Assembly: GCF_003226565.1 (NCBI RefSeq)
Contig: NZ_QKOE01000008.1
Location: forward strand, 1-64,000
Reading direction: 5' to 3'
Length of the DNA stretch: 64,000 nt
Origin: Parazoarcus communis SWub3 = DSM 12120
Lineage (GTDB): Bacteria; Pseudomonadota; Gammaproteobacteria; Burkholderiales; Rhodocyclaceae
This document shows, piece after piece, positions 51,673 through 59,950 of this stretch. Made by a program: the position numbers and the translations under genes. Within the stretch, counting starts at the first letter, position 1; each line of letters begins with the position of its first letter. The notes beneath the pieces were generated by a model, which worked only from the letters and a program-made list of their open reading frames with translations, did no database searches and was not told where the DNA came from.

Positions 51673-53409
51673 ATGACCAAGCAAGCGCTACTTGAACCCG
51701 TCGTACCCACGCCGGACGCCACCCGTCCGTTGCTGGGAGAGTTACTGGTGCGTCAGGGACGGCTTGCGCAGCGCGACCTGGACCAGGCGCTGGCGGCGCA
51801 GACCGAGATGGGGGGGCTGATCGGGCGGGTGCTGGTGCGCCTTGGGCTGCTCTCGGAGCTCGATGTGGCAACGGCTTTGTGTGAACAGCTGGGCATCCCC
51901 CTGGTGCAGGCGCAGGACCTGCCTGACGAGCCGCTGGAAGTGCCGGGGCTGAGCCCGGATTACCTGCTGGCGCACACCATGCTGCCGCTGCGTCACGACG
52001 AAGGGCGGCTGGTGGTGGCGATGGCGACGCCGCAGGATGCCTTTTTGCTCAAGGCCGTCCGGCTGGCGGCTGGGCTGGCCGTTCAGCCGGTGCTGGCGCT
52101 GGAGTCGGAGCTCTCCGCCACGCTGGAAAAACTCTACGTTGCTGGCGACGACAGCGATGAAGAGGGCGACGACGACGCCATGCTGTCAGGTGCGGACAGT
52201 GAGTTCGTCGAGCACCTGAAAGATCTGGCGAGCGAGGCGCCGGTCATCCGGCTGGTCAACCAGATCATCTCCCGCGTCATTGACCTGCGTGCCTCTGACA
52301 TCCACATCGAACCTTTCGAAGACGGCCTGCATGTGCGCTACCGTGTCGATGGCGTGCTGCAGGATGCCGAAGTTGCGCGCACCGAGTTGGCTGCGGCGGT
52401 CACCTCGCGCATCAAGTTGCTGGCCCATCTGAACATTGCCGAGCGGCGCCTGCCGCAGGACGGCCGTATCAAGAACCGGGTCAAGGGCCACGAACTCGAT
52501 CTGCGGGTGTCCACCCTGCCCACGGTGCACGGCGAGAGCGTTGTGATGCGTGTGCTCGACCGCGCCAGCATCCGGCTTAACCTCGAGGACATGGGGTTCG
52601 CGGCCGATACGTTGGCGCGTTTTCGCCAGTTGCTGGACCGCCCTCACGGCATTTTGCTGGTGACCGGGCCGACCGGTTCCGGCAAGACCACCACGCTGTA
52701 TGCCTCGCTCGCCAAGCTGGATTCCGCTGCGCTCAAGATCCTGACCGTGGAAGACCCGGTCGAGTACCAGCTCGATGGCGTCAATCAGGTCCAGGTGCAG
52801 GCGCAGATCGGCATGACCTTTGCCCATGCCTTGCGTTCCATCCTGCGCCAGGATCCGGACATCATCATGATCGGCGAGATGCGCGATACCGAAACTGCGC
52901 AGATCGCCGTGCAATCGGCGCTGACCGGCCACCTTGTGCTGTCGACCCTGCATACCAACACGGCCGCTGGTGCAATCATCCGCCTGGAAGACATGGGGGT
53001 GGAGCGCTACCTGATTACCTCTTCGGTCAATGGCGTTCTGTCTCAGCGCTTGCTGCGCAAGCTGTGTCCGCACTGCAAGGAGGCCGTGGTGCCCAGCGCC
53101 GAGGTGCTGGCGCGAACCGGGCTGGACCGTTACATGCCTGCGCCCGGCGCGCCAATCTATACCGCCAGAGGCTGCCCCGCCTGCCGTCAGACAGGCTACC
53201 AGGGGCGCACCTCGATCCACGAGCTCTTCGTCATGGACGAGGCAGCGCACCAGTCCATCCTCAGCGGTGCCGACGCCACCACCTTGCACAACGTGGCGCG
53301 TCAGGGCGGTATGCTGACCCTCTACGAGGATGGATTGCGCAAGGTCGCTGACGGCGTCAGCTCGCTGGAGGAGGTCTTGCGCGTCACCCAGGATCAAGGC
53401 AATGCCTGA
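51673..53409 (+). CDS. gspE: Type II secretion ATPase GspE
   Basis: A 578-residue cytoplasmic hexameric ATPase that powers pseudopilus assembly. N-terminal MshEN-type domain (LGELLVRQGRLAQRDLDQALAAQ ... LGIPL), then the catalytic domain with Walker A GPTGSGKTTT near 332-340, Asp-box, Walker B IIMIGEMRDTETAQIAVQSA, His box LSTLHTN, and a tetracysteine zinc site (LCPHC near 465, GCPAC near 500). It opens an eleven-gene secretion operon and overlaps gspF by eight bases. Confidence 0.95.
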   Translation: MTKQALLEPVVPTPDATRPLLGELLVRQGRLAQRDLDQALAAQTEMGGLIGRVLVRLGLLSELDVATALCEQLGIPLVQAQDLPDEPLEVPGLSPDYLLAHTMLPLRHDEGRLVVAMATPQDAFLLKAVRLAAGLAVQPVLALESELSATLEKLYVAGDDSDEEGDDDAMLSGADSEFVEHLKDLASEAPVIRLVNQIISRVIDLRASDIHIEPFEDGLHVRYRVDGVLQDAEVARTELAAAVTSRIKLLAHLNIAERRLPQDGRIKNRVKGHELDLRVSTLPTVHGESVVMRVLDRASIRLNLEDMGFAADTLARFRQLLDRPHGILLVTGPTGSGKTTTLYASLAKLDSAALKILTVEDPVEYQLDGVNQVQVQAQIGMTFAHALRSILRQDPDIIMIGEMRDTETAQIAVQSALTGHLVLSTLHTNTAAGAIIRLEDMGVERYLITSSVNGVLSQRLLRKLCPHCKEAVVPSAEVLARTGLDRYMPAPGAPIYTARGCPACRQTGYQGRTSIHELFVMDEAAHQSILSGADATTLHNVARQGGMLTLYEDGLRKVADGVSSLEEVLRVTQDQGNA

Positions 53410-54634
53410 GTTTGCCTACAAGGCTGCAGACGCGGGCGGCAGCATGCATGACGGCCGGATTGAGGCGGCCAATCGCGATGCGGCATTTCGTCTGCTGCAG
53501 GCCAAAGGCTGGGCGCCGCTGGTGATCGAAGCTGCTGTGGCAGCGGCTGTGCCAATTGTCCAGGCCCCCAGGGCCGTGCGCCGGGGGCGGGGCGACGGGC
53601 GCCTCACCCAGGACGATGTCCATAATCTGACCAGTGAGTTGTCGGTCATGCTGCGTGCCGGTCTGCCGTTGGATCGTGGCTTGCGGGTGCTGATCGGCAT
53701 GGCCGCGAAAGCCTCGGTAGCCGAGCTGCTGGAAAACGTATTCAAATCGGTCAAGGCGGGGAAGGGCCTGTCCCAGGCGCTTGAGCCGCATCGCGCGCTG
53801 TTTGGCGATTTCTACGTCAATATGGTGCGCTCCGGCGAGGTCGGTGGTCAGCTGGCCGAGGTCCTTGGCCGTCTTGCCGAGCACCTCGAGCGCGTCAAGT
53901 CCCTGCGCGAGTCGGTCAAGTCGGCATTGATCTACCCCGCCATCCTGGTGTTCGTCGCCGCCATCTCGGTGTTCCTGATGCTGGGTTTCGTCGTTCCCCA
54001 GTTCGAAGGGTTGTTCAACGACATGGGCGATGCGCTGCCGCTGCCAACCCGTATCATCGTGGCTGCCGGCCATTTCGTCGGCGACTGGTGGTGGTTGCTG
54101 GGGGCGTTGTTCATCGGGGGGGGCTGGTTGGTCCGGCGCTGGCTGGCGGGGCCGACCGGGCGGCGCTGGTGGGACGCCTTCGTGCTGCGCCTGCCGGTGC
54201 TGGGCGGGGTGTCGATGAAGTACGAGATCACCCGTTTTGCGCGCAGCATGGGCACGCTGCTGGGCAATGGCGTGCCGATCGTCAGCGCACTGAAGATCGC
54301 CGCTGAAACCATGAGCAACCATTGCCTGCGTGATGCGATGGAAGGGGTCGCGCCTGCCATCAAGCAGGGCGTCAGGGTGGCGACTGCGCTGGAGAAGACC
54401 ACGCTGTTCTCGCCGCTGGCGCTCAATATGGTCCGCCTGGGTGAGGAAACCGGCAAGCTTGACCAGATGCTGCTTGAGTTGGCGCGCATTTACGACGGTG
54501 AAGTGCAGTCCGGCGTCAAGCGTGCACTGACCCTGCTCGAGCCCCTGCTCATCCTGGTGCTGGGTGCGGCGATTGCAGCAATCATTGTTGCCATTTTGCT
54601 GGGCATCCTGTCGGTCAATGAACTTGCCGTGTGA
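53402..54634 (+). CDS. gspF: Type II secretion inner-membrane platform protein GspF
   Basis: A 410-residue polytopic protein with the tandem T2SSF domains (SELSVMLRAGLPLDRGLRVL ... SLRESVKSALIYPAILVFVAA; RFARSMGTLLGNGVPIVSALKIA ... IVAILLGILSVNELAV) and three helices. It couples the ATPase to the pseudopilus. ATG 53402 overlaps the gspE stop. The 136-base gap after it, before gspG, is the largest in the operon and may hold an internal promoter (CATACAAT at about 54709). Confidence 0.95.
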   Translation: MPEFAYKAADAGGSMHDGRIEAANRDAAFRLLQAKGWAPLVIEAAVAAAVPIVQAPRAVRRGRGDGRLTQDDVHNLTSELSVMLRAGLPLDRGLRVLIGMAAKASVAELLENVFKSVKAGKGLSQALEPHRALFGDFYVNMVRSGEVGGQLAEVLGRLAEHLERVKSLRESVKSALIYPAILVFVAAISVFLMLGFVVPQFEGLFNDMGDALPLPTRIIVAAGHFVGDWWWLLGALFIGGGWLVRRWLAGPTGRRWWDAFVLRLPVLGGVSMKYEITRFARSMGTLLGNGVPIVSALKIAAETMSNHCLRDAMEGVAPAIKQGVRVATALEKTTLFSPLALNMVRLGEETGKLDQMLLELARIYDGEVQSGVKRALTLLEPLLILVLGAAIAAIIVAILLGILSVNELAV

Positions 54635-54770
54635 GTCAATGACCGTCGTGCGGAAATGTTTTGATGCGAATATTCCAGTGCCCGACACAGGCGGGGTCTG
54701 ACGTCGGGCATACAATCGGGTCTTTATGCCCATCGCGGGCATGCTTTGTCACACTTGTACGGATGTTCCT

Positions 54771-55208
54771 ATGAATCGTCATGTTTTTCGTCGCACAACG
54801 CGTGCGTTGGGTTTTACCCTGATCGAACTCCTGGTCGTCCTGGCCATCCTCGGCTTGCTTGCAGGCTTGGTCGGTCCGCGCGTCCTCGGCCAGCTGGGTG
54901 GCGCCAAGTCCAAGACCGCGGCCGTGCAGATCAAGGATCTGGAGCAGGCTGCCGAGTTGTTCAAGCTGGACGTCGGCCGTTTCCCGAGCGCCGAAGAGGG
55001 GCTGGAATCCCTGGTGGTCAAGCCGGCCTCGGCACCGGGCTGGAATGGTCCCTATCTGAAGAAAAGCGAGTTGCCCAAGGATCCCTGGGGCAGCCCCTAC
55101 AAGTATGAGACGCCGGGTAAGCGTGGCGAGGTCGACATCTATTCGCTGGGGGCAGACAAGGCGCCCGGTGGCGAAGGTGAGAACGCGGACGTCGGCAACT
55201 GGCAGTAA
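54771..55208 (+). CDS. gspG: Major pseudopilin GspG
   Basis: A 145-residue prepilin with a class III signal (RALG, cleaved before FTLIELLVVLAILGLLAG) and the conserved GspG C-terminus (GPYLKKSELPKDPWGSPYKYETPG, followed by DIYSLGADKAPGGEGENADVGNW with the calcium-binding Asp residues). It polymerises to form the pseudopilus. ATG 54771 gives the natural short leader; the frame is open from 54726. Confidence 0.95.
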   Translation: MNRHVFRRTTRALGFTLIELLVVLAILGLLAGLVGPRVLGQLGGAKSKTAAVQIKDLEQAAELFKLDVGRFPSAEEGLESLVVKPASAPGWNGPYLKKSELPKDPWGSPYKYETPGKRGEVDIYSLGADKAPGGEGENADVGNWQ

Positions 55209-55217
55209 GGGCGCGTC

Positions 55218-55664
55218 TTGCAACGTGGGTTCACGCTGATCGAGCTGGTTGTTGCCATTGCGATCGCTGCGCTGCTGGTGGGGGCGATTGCCACCAATTA
55301 TGCCCGGCTGCAGCAGGCGATGGAGTATCGCAGCGTGGTCAGGGAGGTGCTTGCCGGTATGCGCACGGCACGTAACGAGGCGCAGCGAAGCGGCCGCCCG
55401 GTCAGTTTCGTCGTGGATCTCGAGCAACGCAGCTATGGCGTCAGCGATCACGGATTCGGGCGCTTCCCGGACTCGGTTGATGTGCGAGTCACTGTTGCCA
55501 GTACCGAGGCCTTCCAGCGTGGCCGCAGCGCCATCCGTTTCCTGCCGCAGGGTGGGGCGACTGGCGGTAGTGTAGACATCCTCCGTGCCTCCTCGGGTGA
55601 AGGTGTCAGACTCCGGGTCGACTGGCTGCTGGGTCACATCGAGCAGGAGCCGGTTGTTCGATGA
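55218..55664 (+). CDS. gspH: Minor pseudopilin GspH
   Basis: A 148-residue prepilin with a very short leader (MQRG before FTLIELVVAIAIAALLVGAI) and GspH-like later parts (REVLAGMRTARNEAQRSGRPVSFVVD; RFLPQGGATGGSVDI). Start is TTG 55218 with AAGG eight bases before it. It overlaps the gspI start by ATGA. As minor pseudopilin it likely helps cap or initiate the filament. Confidence 0.85.
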   Translation: MQRGFTLIELVVAIAIAALLVGAIATNYARLQQAMEYRSVVREVLAGMRTARNEAQRSGRPVSFVVDLEQRSYGVSDHGFGRFPDSVDVRVTVASTEAFQRGRSAIRFLPQGGATGGSVDILRASSGEGVRLRVDWLLGHIEQEPVVR

Positions 55665-56092
55665 CGTCATGGGTCACAGGCCTGTCCCGCCATGCGCCGC
55701 TGCCGTCCGGGCAGGCAGGCTTTTCCTTGCTGGAGATGATCGTCGCCATGGCGATCATGGCGTTTTCACTGGGGGCGCTGTACAACGCTGCCGGGGGAAG
55801 TGTGAAAGGGGTGCAGGCGGCGGAGCAGCGCGCCGGCGCCTTGTTTCTTGCGCAGTCGCTGCTGGATGCCCACGGCACGGTGCCGGCAGGCGGACTCACC
55901 GAGCAGGGTACGGTGGACGGCATGCGTTGGCAGTTGAGCGCTGTGCCTTATCCGACCGGTCGCGAGGCCTCGCCAGGCTGGCCGCTTTACCGTGTCGAGG
56001 TGCGGGTCGAGTGGGCTGGTGGCCGGCAGGGCGTGAGCCTGGTCAGTCTGCTTCCGGAGCGAGGACTGAGTGTGACGGAGGCTACGCAGTGA
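55661..56092 (+). CDS. gspI: Minor pseudopilin GspI
   Basis: A 143-residue prepilin with a leader ending QAG before FSLLEMIVAMAIMAFSLGALYNAAGG, and a short C-terminal domain (SLLDAHGTVPAGGLTEQGTVDGMRWQL) typical of GspI. It overlaps gspH (ATGA) and gspJ (GTGA). It would join GspJ and GspK in the tip complex. Confidence 0.85.
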   Translation: MTSWVTGLSRHAPLPSGQAGFSLLEMIVAMAIMAFSLGALYNAAGGSVKGVQAAEQRAGALFLAQSLLDAHGTVPAGGLTEQGTVDGMRWQLSAVPYPTGREASPGWPLYRVEVRVEWAGGRQGVSLVSLLPERGLSVTEATQ

Positions 56093-56769
56093 GCGGTCTC
56101 TCGTCTCGTGGTGACGGCAAACAGTCTGTGGCTGGTTTCACCTTGGTCGAGGTGGTCATCGCGCTGTCGATTTTCTCGCTCATCATGCTCGGCCTGCTCA
56201 GTGCCCTGGGCACCTTCGGCGCCAGCGCATCGCGTCTCGACGAGCGGACCAACAAGAGTGGTTCGGCGTGGCTGGTGGGCGACTTCCTGCGTGCGACCTT
56301 GTCGCAATCGGTGCAGCGACTCAAGGAGACCTTGCCGGATGGCAGCCAGGCGGTGTTCTTTCGTGGCACTGCCGATGAACTGAACTGGGTGGGCAGGATG
56401 CCGGCGCGGTTCGGTATCGGCGGTCTGTATCATTTTCGCTTGTCGAGAGTACGCGACGCAGGAGGTGACAGCCTGATGTTGATCTACGCGCCCTATGTGG
56501 GCGGAGACCGGGTGCAGGCGGCGCATCACGAGGCGCGACATGTGCTGGTCGAAGGCATTGAGGCGTTTCGTCTGGCCTACCAGATCAAGCCGGCCAGCCG
56601 GGAAGAGGCGCCGCTCTGGCAGGCGATCTGGGAGGATCCGGAGCGCTTGCCGGCGCGTGTGCGGATCGACATCGCCGCGACCGGGCGGGCGTGGGGGCCG
56701 CTGTTCGTCTCCATCTCACCGCCTGATTCGGGCGGCGGCATCCGGATCGTGAGTGGACCGGTGGAATGA
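56089..56769 (+). CDS. gspJ: Minor pseudopilin GspJ
   Basis: A 226-residue prepilin with leader up to VAG before FTLVEVVIALSIFSLIMLGLLSALGTFGA and a GspJ domain (RGTADELNWVGRMPARFGIGGLYHFRLSRV). GTG 56089 overlaps the gspI stop as GTGA, which fixes the start; the open frame upstream to 55585 is a shadow. Part of the tip complex. Confidence 0.9.
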   Translation: MSGLSSRGDGKQSVAGFTLVEVVIALSIFSLIMLGLLSALGTFGASASRLDERTNKSGSAWLVGDFLRATLSQSVQRLKETLPDGSQAVFFRGTADELNWVGRMPARFGIGGLYHFRLSRVRDAGGDSLMLIYAPYVGGDRVQAAHHEARHVLVEGIEAFRLAYQIKPASREEAPLWQAIWEDPERLPARVRIDIAATGRAWGPLFVSISPPDSGGGIRIVSGPVE

Positions 56770-57695
56770 CTCATCCTCGAATGTCCGGCGAATCTGTCCT
56801 GGCTTTCCGGCAGCGCGGTGTTGCGCTGGTCGCGGTGTTATGGATCGTTGCGGCCCTGACGCTGTTGGTGGCCAGCATGCAGACCACCTCGACTGCCGAG
56901 ATCCGGGTGGCGCAGTCGCGGACTGAAATCGCGCGTGCGGCCGCGCTGGGCGACGCCGCCATCCAGATGGCCTTGCTGGACTGGCGTACCAGTGCGCCAC
57001 CGCCGGATCGGATGACGAGGAAGGTCTACACGTTCGAGGAGGTTGCCATCGAGTTGGCGGTGGTGCCTGCAAGTGGCTACATCAACCTCAATGCGGCGCC
57101 TGAGGCGCTGCTGCGACTGGCGCTGGAGCAGCGCGCAGGTTTGAGTCCGGCGCAAGCGCAGGTGTTGGCGCAGCGGATCATCGATTGGCGTGACCAGGAT
57201 GATGCCCCTCTGCCGCAAGGGGCCGAGGCTGAGGCTTACGTCGCGGCAGGGGTGGCGTTCCGTCCCCGCAACAAGCCGTTTACCGTGCCGGAGGATCTGA
57301 TGCAGGTTCTCGGGATGGAGCTTGATCTATTTGATATGATCCAAGGTCTTTTTTCCGTGTGGTCGGGATCGGCCCAGGGCGTCAATCCGATGGCCGCGCC
57401 CTACGAGGTGCTGCTGTTGCTGGCGGGAGGCCGGGCCGAGGTGGCCGCACAGATCGCCACTGCCCGGGACGCCGGTGCGGTGGGTATCGATACCACCGCA
57501 CTGGAACAATCCTTCGTCGGTGGCGGCAGCATCGGGAATACCTTGCACCTGATCGCATCCGTCCCGCTGGCCGGTGGCGGTGTGGCGGTTCGGGGGCGTT
57601 GGGTCAACCTGGCTGCCGATGTCGATGGGACGCCTTGGCGCACGCTCTCGGTAGAGCCGGTCCGTTTCGTTGATGCTTCAAAAGTGGGTAGTTGA
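56766..57695 (+). CDS. gspK: Pseudopilus tip protein GspK
   Basis: A 309-residue minor pseudopilin with leader RQRG before VALVAVLWIVAALTLLVASM; GspK lacks the usual Glu5, and here that position is Val. It then carries helical GspK domains (GYINLNAAPEALLRLAL, IIDWRDQDDAPLPQGAEA, TVPEDLMQVLGM). It overlaps gspJ by ATGA and precedes gspL by six bases. Confidence 0.9.
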   Translation: MTHPRMSGESVLAFRQRGVALVAVLWIVAALTLLVASMQTTSTAEIRVAQSRTEIARAAALGDAAIQMALLDWRTSAPPPDRMTRKVYTFEEVAIELAVVPASGYINLNAAPEALLRLALEQRAGLSPAQAQVLAQRIIDWRDQDDAPLPQGAEAEAYVAAGVAFRPRNKPFTVPEDLMQVLGMELDLFDMIQGLFSVWSGSAQGVNPMAAPYEVLLLLAGGRAEVAAQIATARDAGAVGIDTTALEQSFVGGGSIGNTLHLIASVPLAGGGVAVRGRWVNLAADVDGTPWRTLSVEPVRFVDASKVGS

Positions 57696-57701
57696 TCAAG
57701 C

Positions 57702-58721
57702 ATGGCGTCTACACGCGACAACCTGAATCTTTTCGGCCTGGATCTGAGCGGGGTGCCAGGCACGCTGCGCCAGGGCTGGAAGGAAGCCATGCAATGGCGC
57801 TTCTTTCGCTGGCTCCTGCCGGCCGAGCCCGTCCGTCTGCTGTTGCCTGACGGTGGCGAAGCCGTCTGGCCGGTTGCAGCCCGGGCGACCCGCATTGCAG
57901 CAATGGCCGTCGTGCTGCCCGAGGACATCCTGCTGCGTCGCGCCTTGAGACTGCCCAATCTGGCTGACGCCGAGCAGCGGCAGGCCATTGAGCTGGCCTT
58001 GCGGGCTGAAAGCCCTTTTCCCGTGGATTCGCTCGCCTGGGGCTATCGGGTTGAGCATGATGGGCGTCAGGTTGGTATCGAACTGGCATTTGCCGCCAGG
58101 GCACATGTCGAGCAGTATCTCTCGCAGCGTTTGCCCTCGCAGGGCACAAGCGATACCCACCTGATGCCTGAAGTATGGGCGTCCGGTGAGCAGCCGCTGG
58201 TATTCCAGGGGTTTGGCGAACAGTCGCGCATGCAGCGCGAGCGCCGGCAGCGCTGGCGCACGCTGGGACTGGCGCTGGTGTGCCTTGGTCTGTTGCTGGC
58301 ATTGCTGGCCTCACCGGTTGCGCATCTGCGTGCCCAGGTGCTGGCCTTGAACGACCGCTTCGAGACCTTGAGCCGAGAGGTTGCGCCGATCGTGGCGGAT
58401 CGCGACGCCTTGTCAAAGGCCAACCTCCGCCTGCAGTCGGTCGCCGCGTATGTGCAGGCGCATCCTGATCCGCGGGGCGTGCTGGGGGCGCTTTCGAATC
58501 TGTTGCCCGACACCGTCCATCTGACCCGACTGGAGGTGCGCGGCCGAACCGTGATCATTGGCGGCCTGGCTGACAACGCGGCCGGGCTGATGGAGATGCT
58601 CGGCGCACAGGGCGGATTCCGCGATGTACGGGCGCCCGCAGCAATCAGCCGCGATCCGGTGTCCGGACGCGAATCGTTCACCATCGAGTTCAAGCTTGCC
58701 GACGCGGAGGTCGCACGATGA
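57702..58721 (+). CDS. gspL: Secretion inner-membrane protein GspL (PilM/PilN-like)
   Basis: A 339-residue bitopic protein. The N-terminal cytoplasmic part (residues 1-180) is PilM/actin-like in style (LPEDILLRRALRLPNLADAEQRQAIELAL), followed by a helix near 185-207 (LGLALVCLGLLLALLASPVAHL) and a periplasmic PilN/ferredoxin-like domain (LPDTVHLTRLEVRGRTVIIGG). It recruits GspE. It overlaps gspM by ATGA. Confidence 0.85.
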   Translation: MASTRDNLNLFGLDLSGVPGTLRQGWKEAMQWRFFRWLLPAEPVRLLLPDGGEAVWPVAARATRIAAMAVVLPEDILLRRALRLPNLADAEQRQAIELALRAESPFPVDSLAWGYRVEHDGRQVGIELAFAARAHVEQYLSQRLPSQGTSDTHLMPEVWASGEQPLVFQGFGEQSRMQRERRQRWRTLGLALVCLGLLLALLASPVAHLRAQVLALNDRFETLSREVAPIVADRDALSKANLRLQSVAAYVQAHPDPRGVLGALSNLLPDTVHLTRLEVRGRTVIIGGLADNAAGLMEMLGAQGGFRDVRAPAAISRDPVSGRESFTIEFKLADAEVAR

Positions 58722-59269
58722 GCCCTCTTGCGCAGCACCGGGCGTCCCTCAGTGTGGGGGTGGTCGTCCTGATGGTCGTAGCCGTCCTTGGGGTGGCGGT
58801 GGCCTATCTGGCAAACAAGGCCTTGTGGGCGGAAGACACTTTCGAAACACTGACGCCTCGCATTGCCAGGCTGGAAGGCATGCGCGAGGCTGCAGGGGCG
58901 GTACGTCAGGCGCGTCTGGATGCAGACGCCGCGCTGGGCCGCCTGGCTTATCCGGGCAATGCCACTGCCGATCGCATCGGCACGGACCTGCAGCAACGCA
59001 TCCGGGCTGCAGCCGAGGCTGCCGGGGTGTCGGTTTCCGGCAGTCAGATCATTGGTCCGCGAACCGACGCCGGACTCGAGTACATTCCGGTGGCTTTCAG
59101 TTTCGAGGCGACTCACGCGCAGTTGTCGGCGATGTTGACGGCGGTGGCAGCGCAGTCGCCAGTCGTTCATGTTGATTCCCTGATTCTTCAGCCTCAGCGG
59201 ACCCGGGTAGGGCAAGGTGCCCGCCTGAACGTGCAGGTTCGGTTTACCGCATTGAGGGTGGCGTCATGA
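58718..59269 (+). CDS. gspM: Secretion inner-membrane protein GspM
   Basis: A 183-residue bitopic protein with one N-terminal helix (SVGVVVLMVVAVLGVAVAYLA), a coiled-coil-like stretch (FETLTPRIARLEGMREAAGAVRQARLDADAALGRL in pieces) and a periplasmic domain of GspM/PilO type (RIRAAAEAAGVSVSGSQIIGP). It partners with GspL. Overlap with both neighbours by ATGA. Confidence 0.8.
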   Translation: MSPLAQHRASLSVGVVVLMVVAVLGVAVAYLANKALWAEDTFETLTPRIARLEGMREAAGAVRQARLDADAALGRLAYPGNATADRIGTDLQQRIRAAAEAAGVSVSGSQIIGPRTDAGLEYIPVAFSFEATHAQLSAMLTAVAAQSPVVHVDSLILQPQRTRVGQGARLNVQVRFTALRVAS

Positions 59270-59940
59270 CGCTCAAGCCTCAAACGCTGTTGCTGGGTGT
59301 GGTTGTGGTCGCCTTGGCGGCCATTGCCGGGTACTGGTCGCTGCTGGCTGTGCCACGCGATTTGCCCGGTGCCGTCGTCCCTGACGCTGCTGCGCTCCGT
59401 GCGCAGACGGTGGACGCTGTTGTTCCGGATGCGGCGCTTGTTCAGGCAATCGCTGCACGTCCGTTGTTCATCCCCGGGCGCCGTCCGCTGGCTGATGATG
59501 CTCAGGCGACGACCGATTCGGCGTCCACCAGTGGGGGCGGCAGGCTGGTATTGAAGGGGGTGCTCGGTGCCGGCGACGTCGGGGTTGCCATTCTGTCCCG
59601 GGATGGCGTTGTCAGAAGGCTCTCCAGAGGGCAGGTGGTCGATGGCTGGACGCTCGAGCAGATCGATGGGCGAGTCGCTCGTTTTTCGGGCGCGGGTGGC
59701 GAAACCATGGAGCTCAAGCTCGAACATCTGACTCAGGGGACTGCGGGGCAGGCTCAGGCGGTCCCGCCTCCGCTCCAGCCGCAATCTGCAGATCCGCAAG
59801 CCGCAGCTGGCACAACGACTGCGCCACCTCCACCGCCCGCGCCGGTTGTCCGTCCTGCGGCGGGTGCGCTGTCACCCGAGGAGCTCGTCGCTGCGCGGCG
59901 TGCCCGGCGTGAGGCCTTGTTGCGCTCGCAGGCAAATTGA
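59266..59940 (+). CDS. GspC-like HR-domain protein
   Basis: A 224-residue bitopic periplasmic protein. One helix near residues 8-29 (LLGVVVVALAAIAGYWSLL) is followed by a GspC-type homology region (LVLKGVLGAGDVGVAILSRDGVVRRLSRGQVVDGWTLEQI in pieces, residues ~92-145), then a Pro/Ala-rich tail and a charged end. The PDZ or coiled-coil of classical GspC is missing. It probably links the inner-membrane platform to the secretin. It sits between gspM and gspD, where gspC/N belongs in this operon type. Confidence 0.75.
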   Translation: MTLKPQTLLLGVVVVALAAIAGYWSLLAVPRDLPGAVVPDAAALRAQTVDAVVPDAALVQAIAARPLFIPGRRPLADDAQATTDSASTSGGGRLVLKGVLGAGDVGVAILSRDGVVRRLSRGQVVDGWTLEQIDGRVARFSGAGGETMELKLEHLTQGTAGQAQAVPPPLQPQSADPQAAAGTTTAPPPPPAPVVRPAAGALSPEELVAARRARREALLRSQAN

Positions 59941-59950
59941 CAGGTTATTC

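Noticed and set aside
52186-54742. Two ~400-450 codon minus-strand frames opposite gspE and gspF
   Set aside because: Antisense shadows of well-conserved secretion genes.
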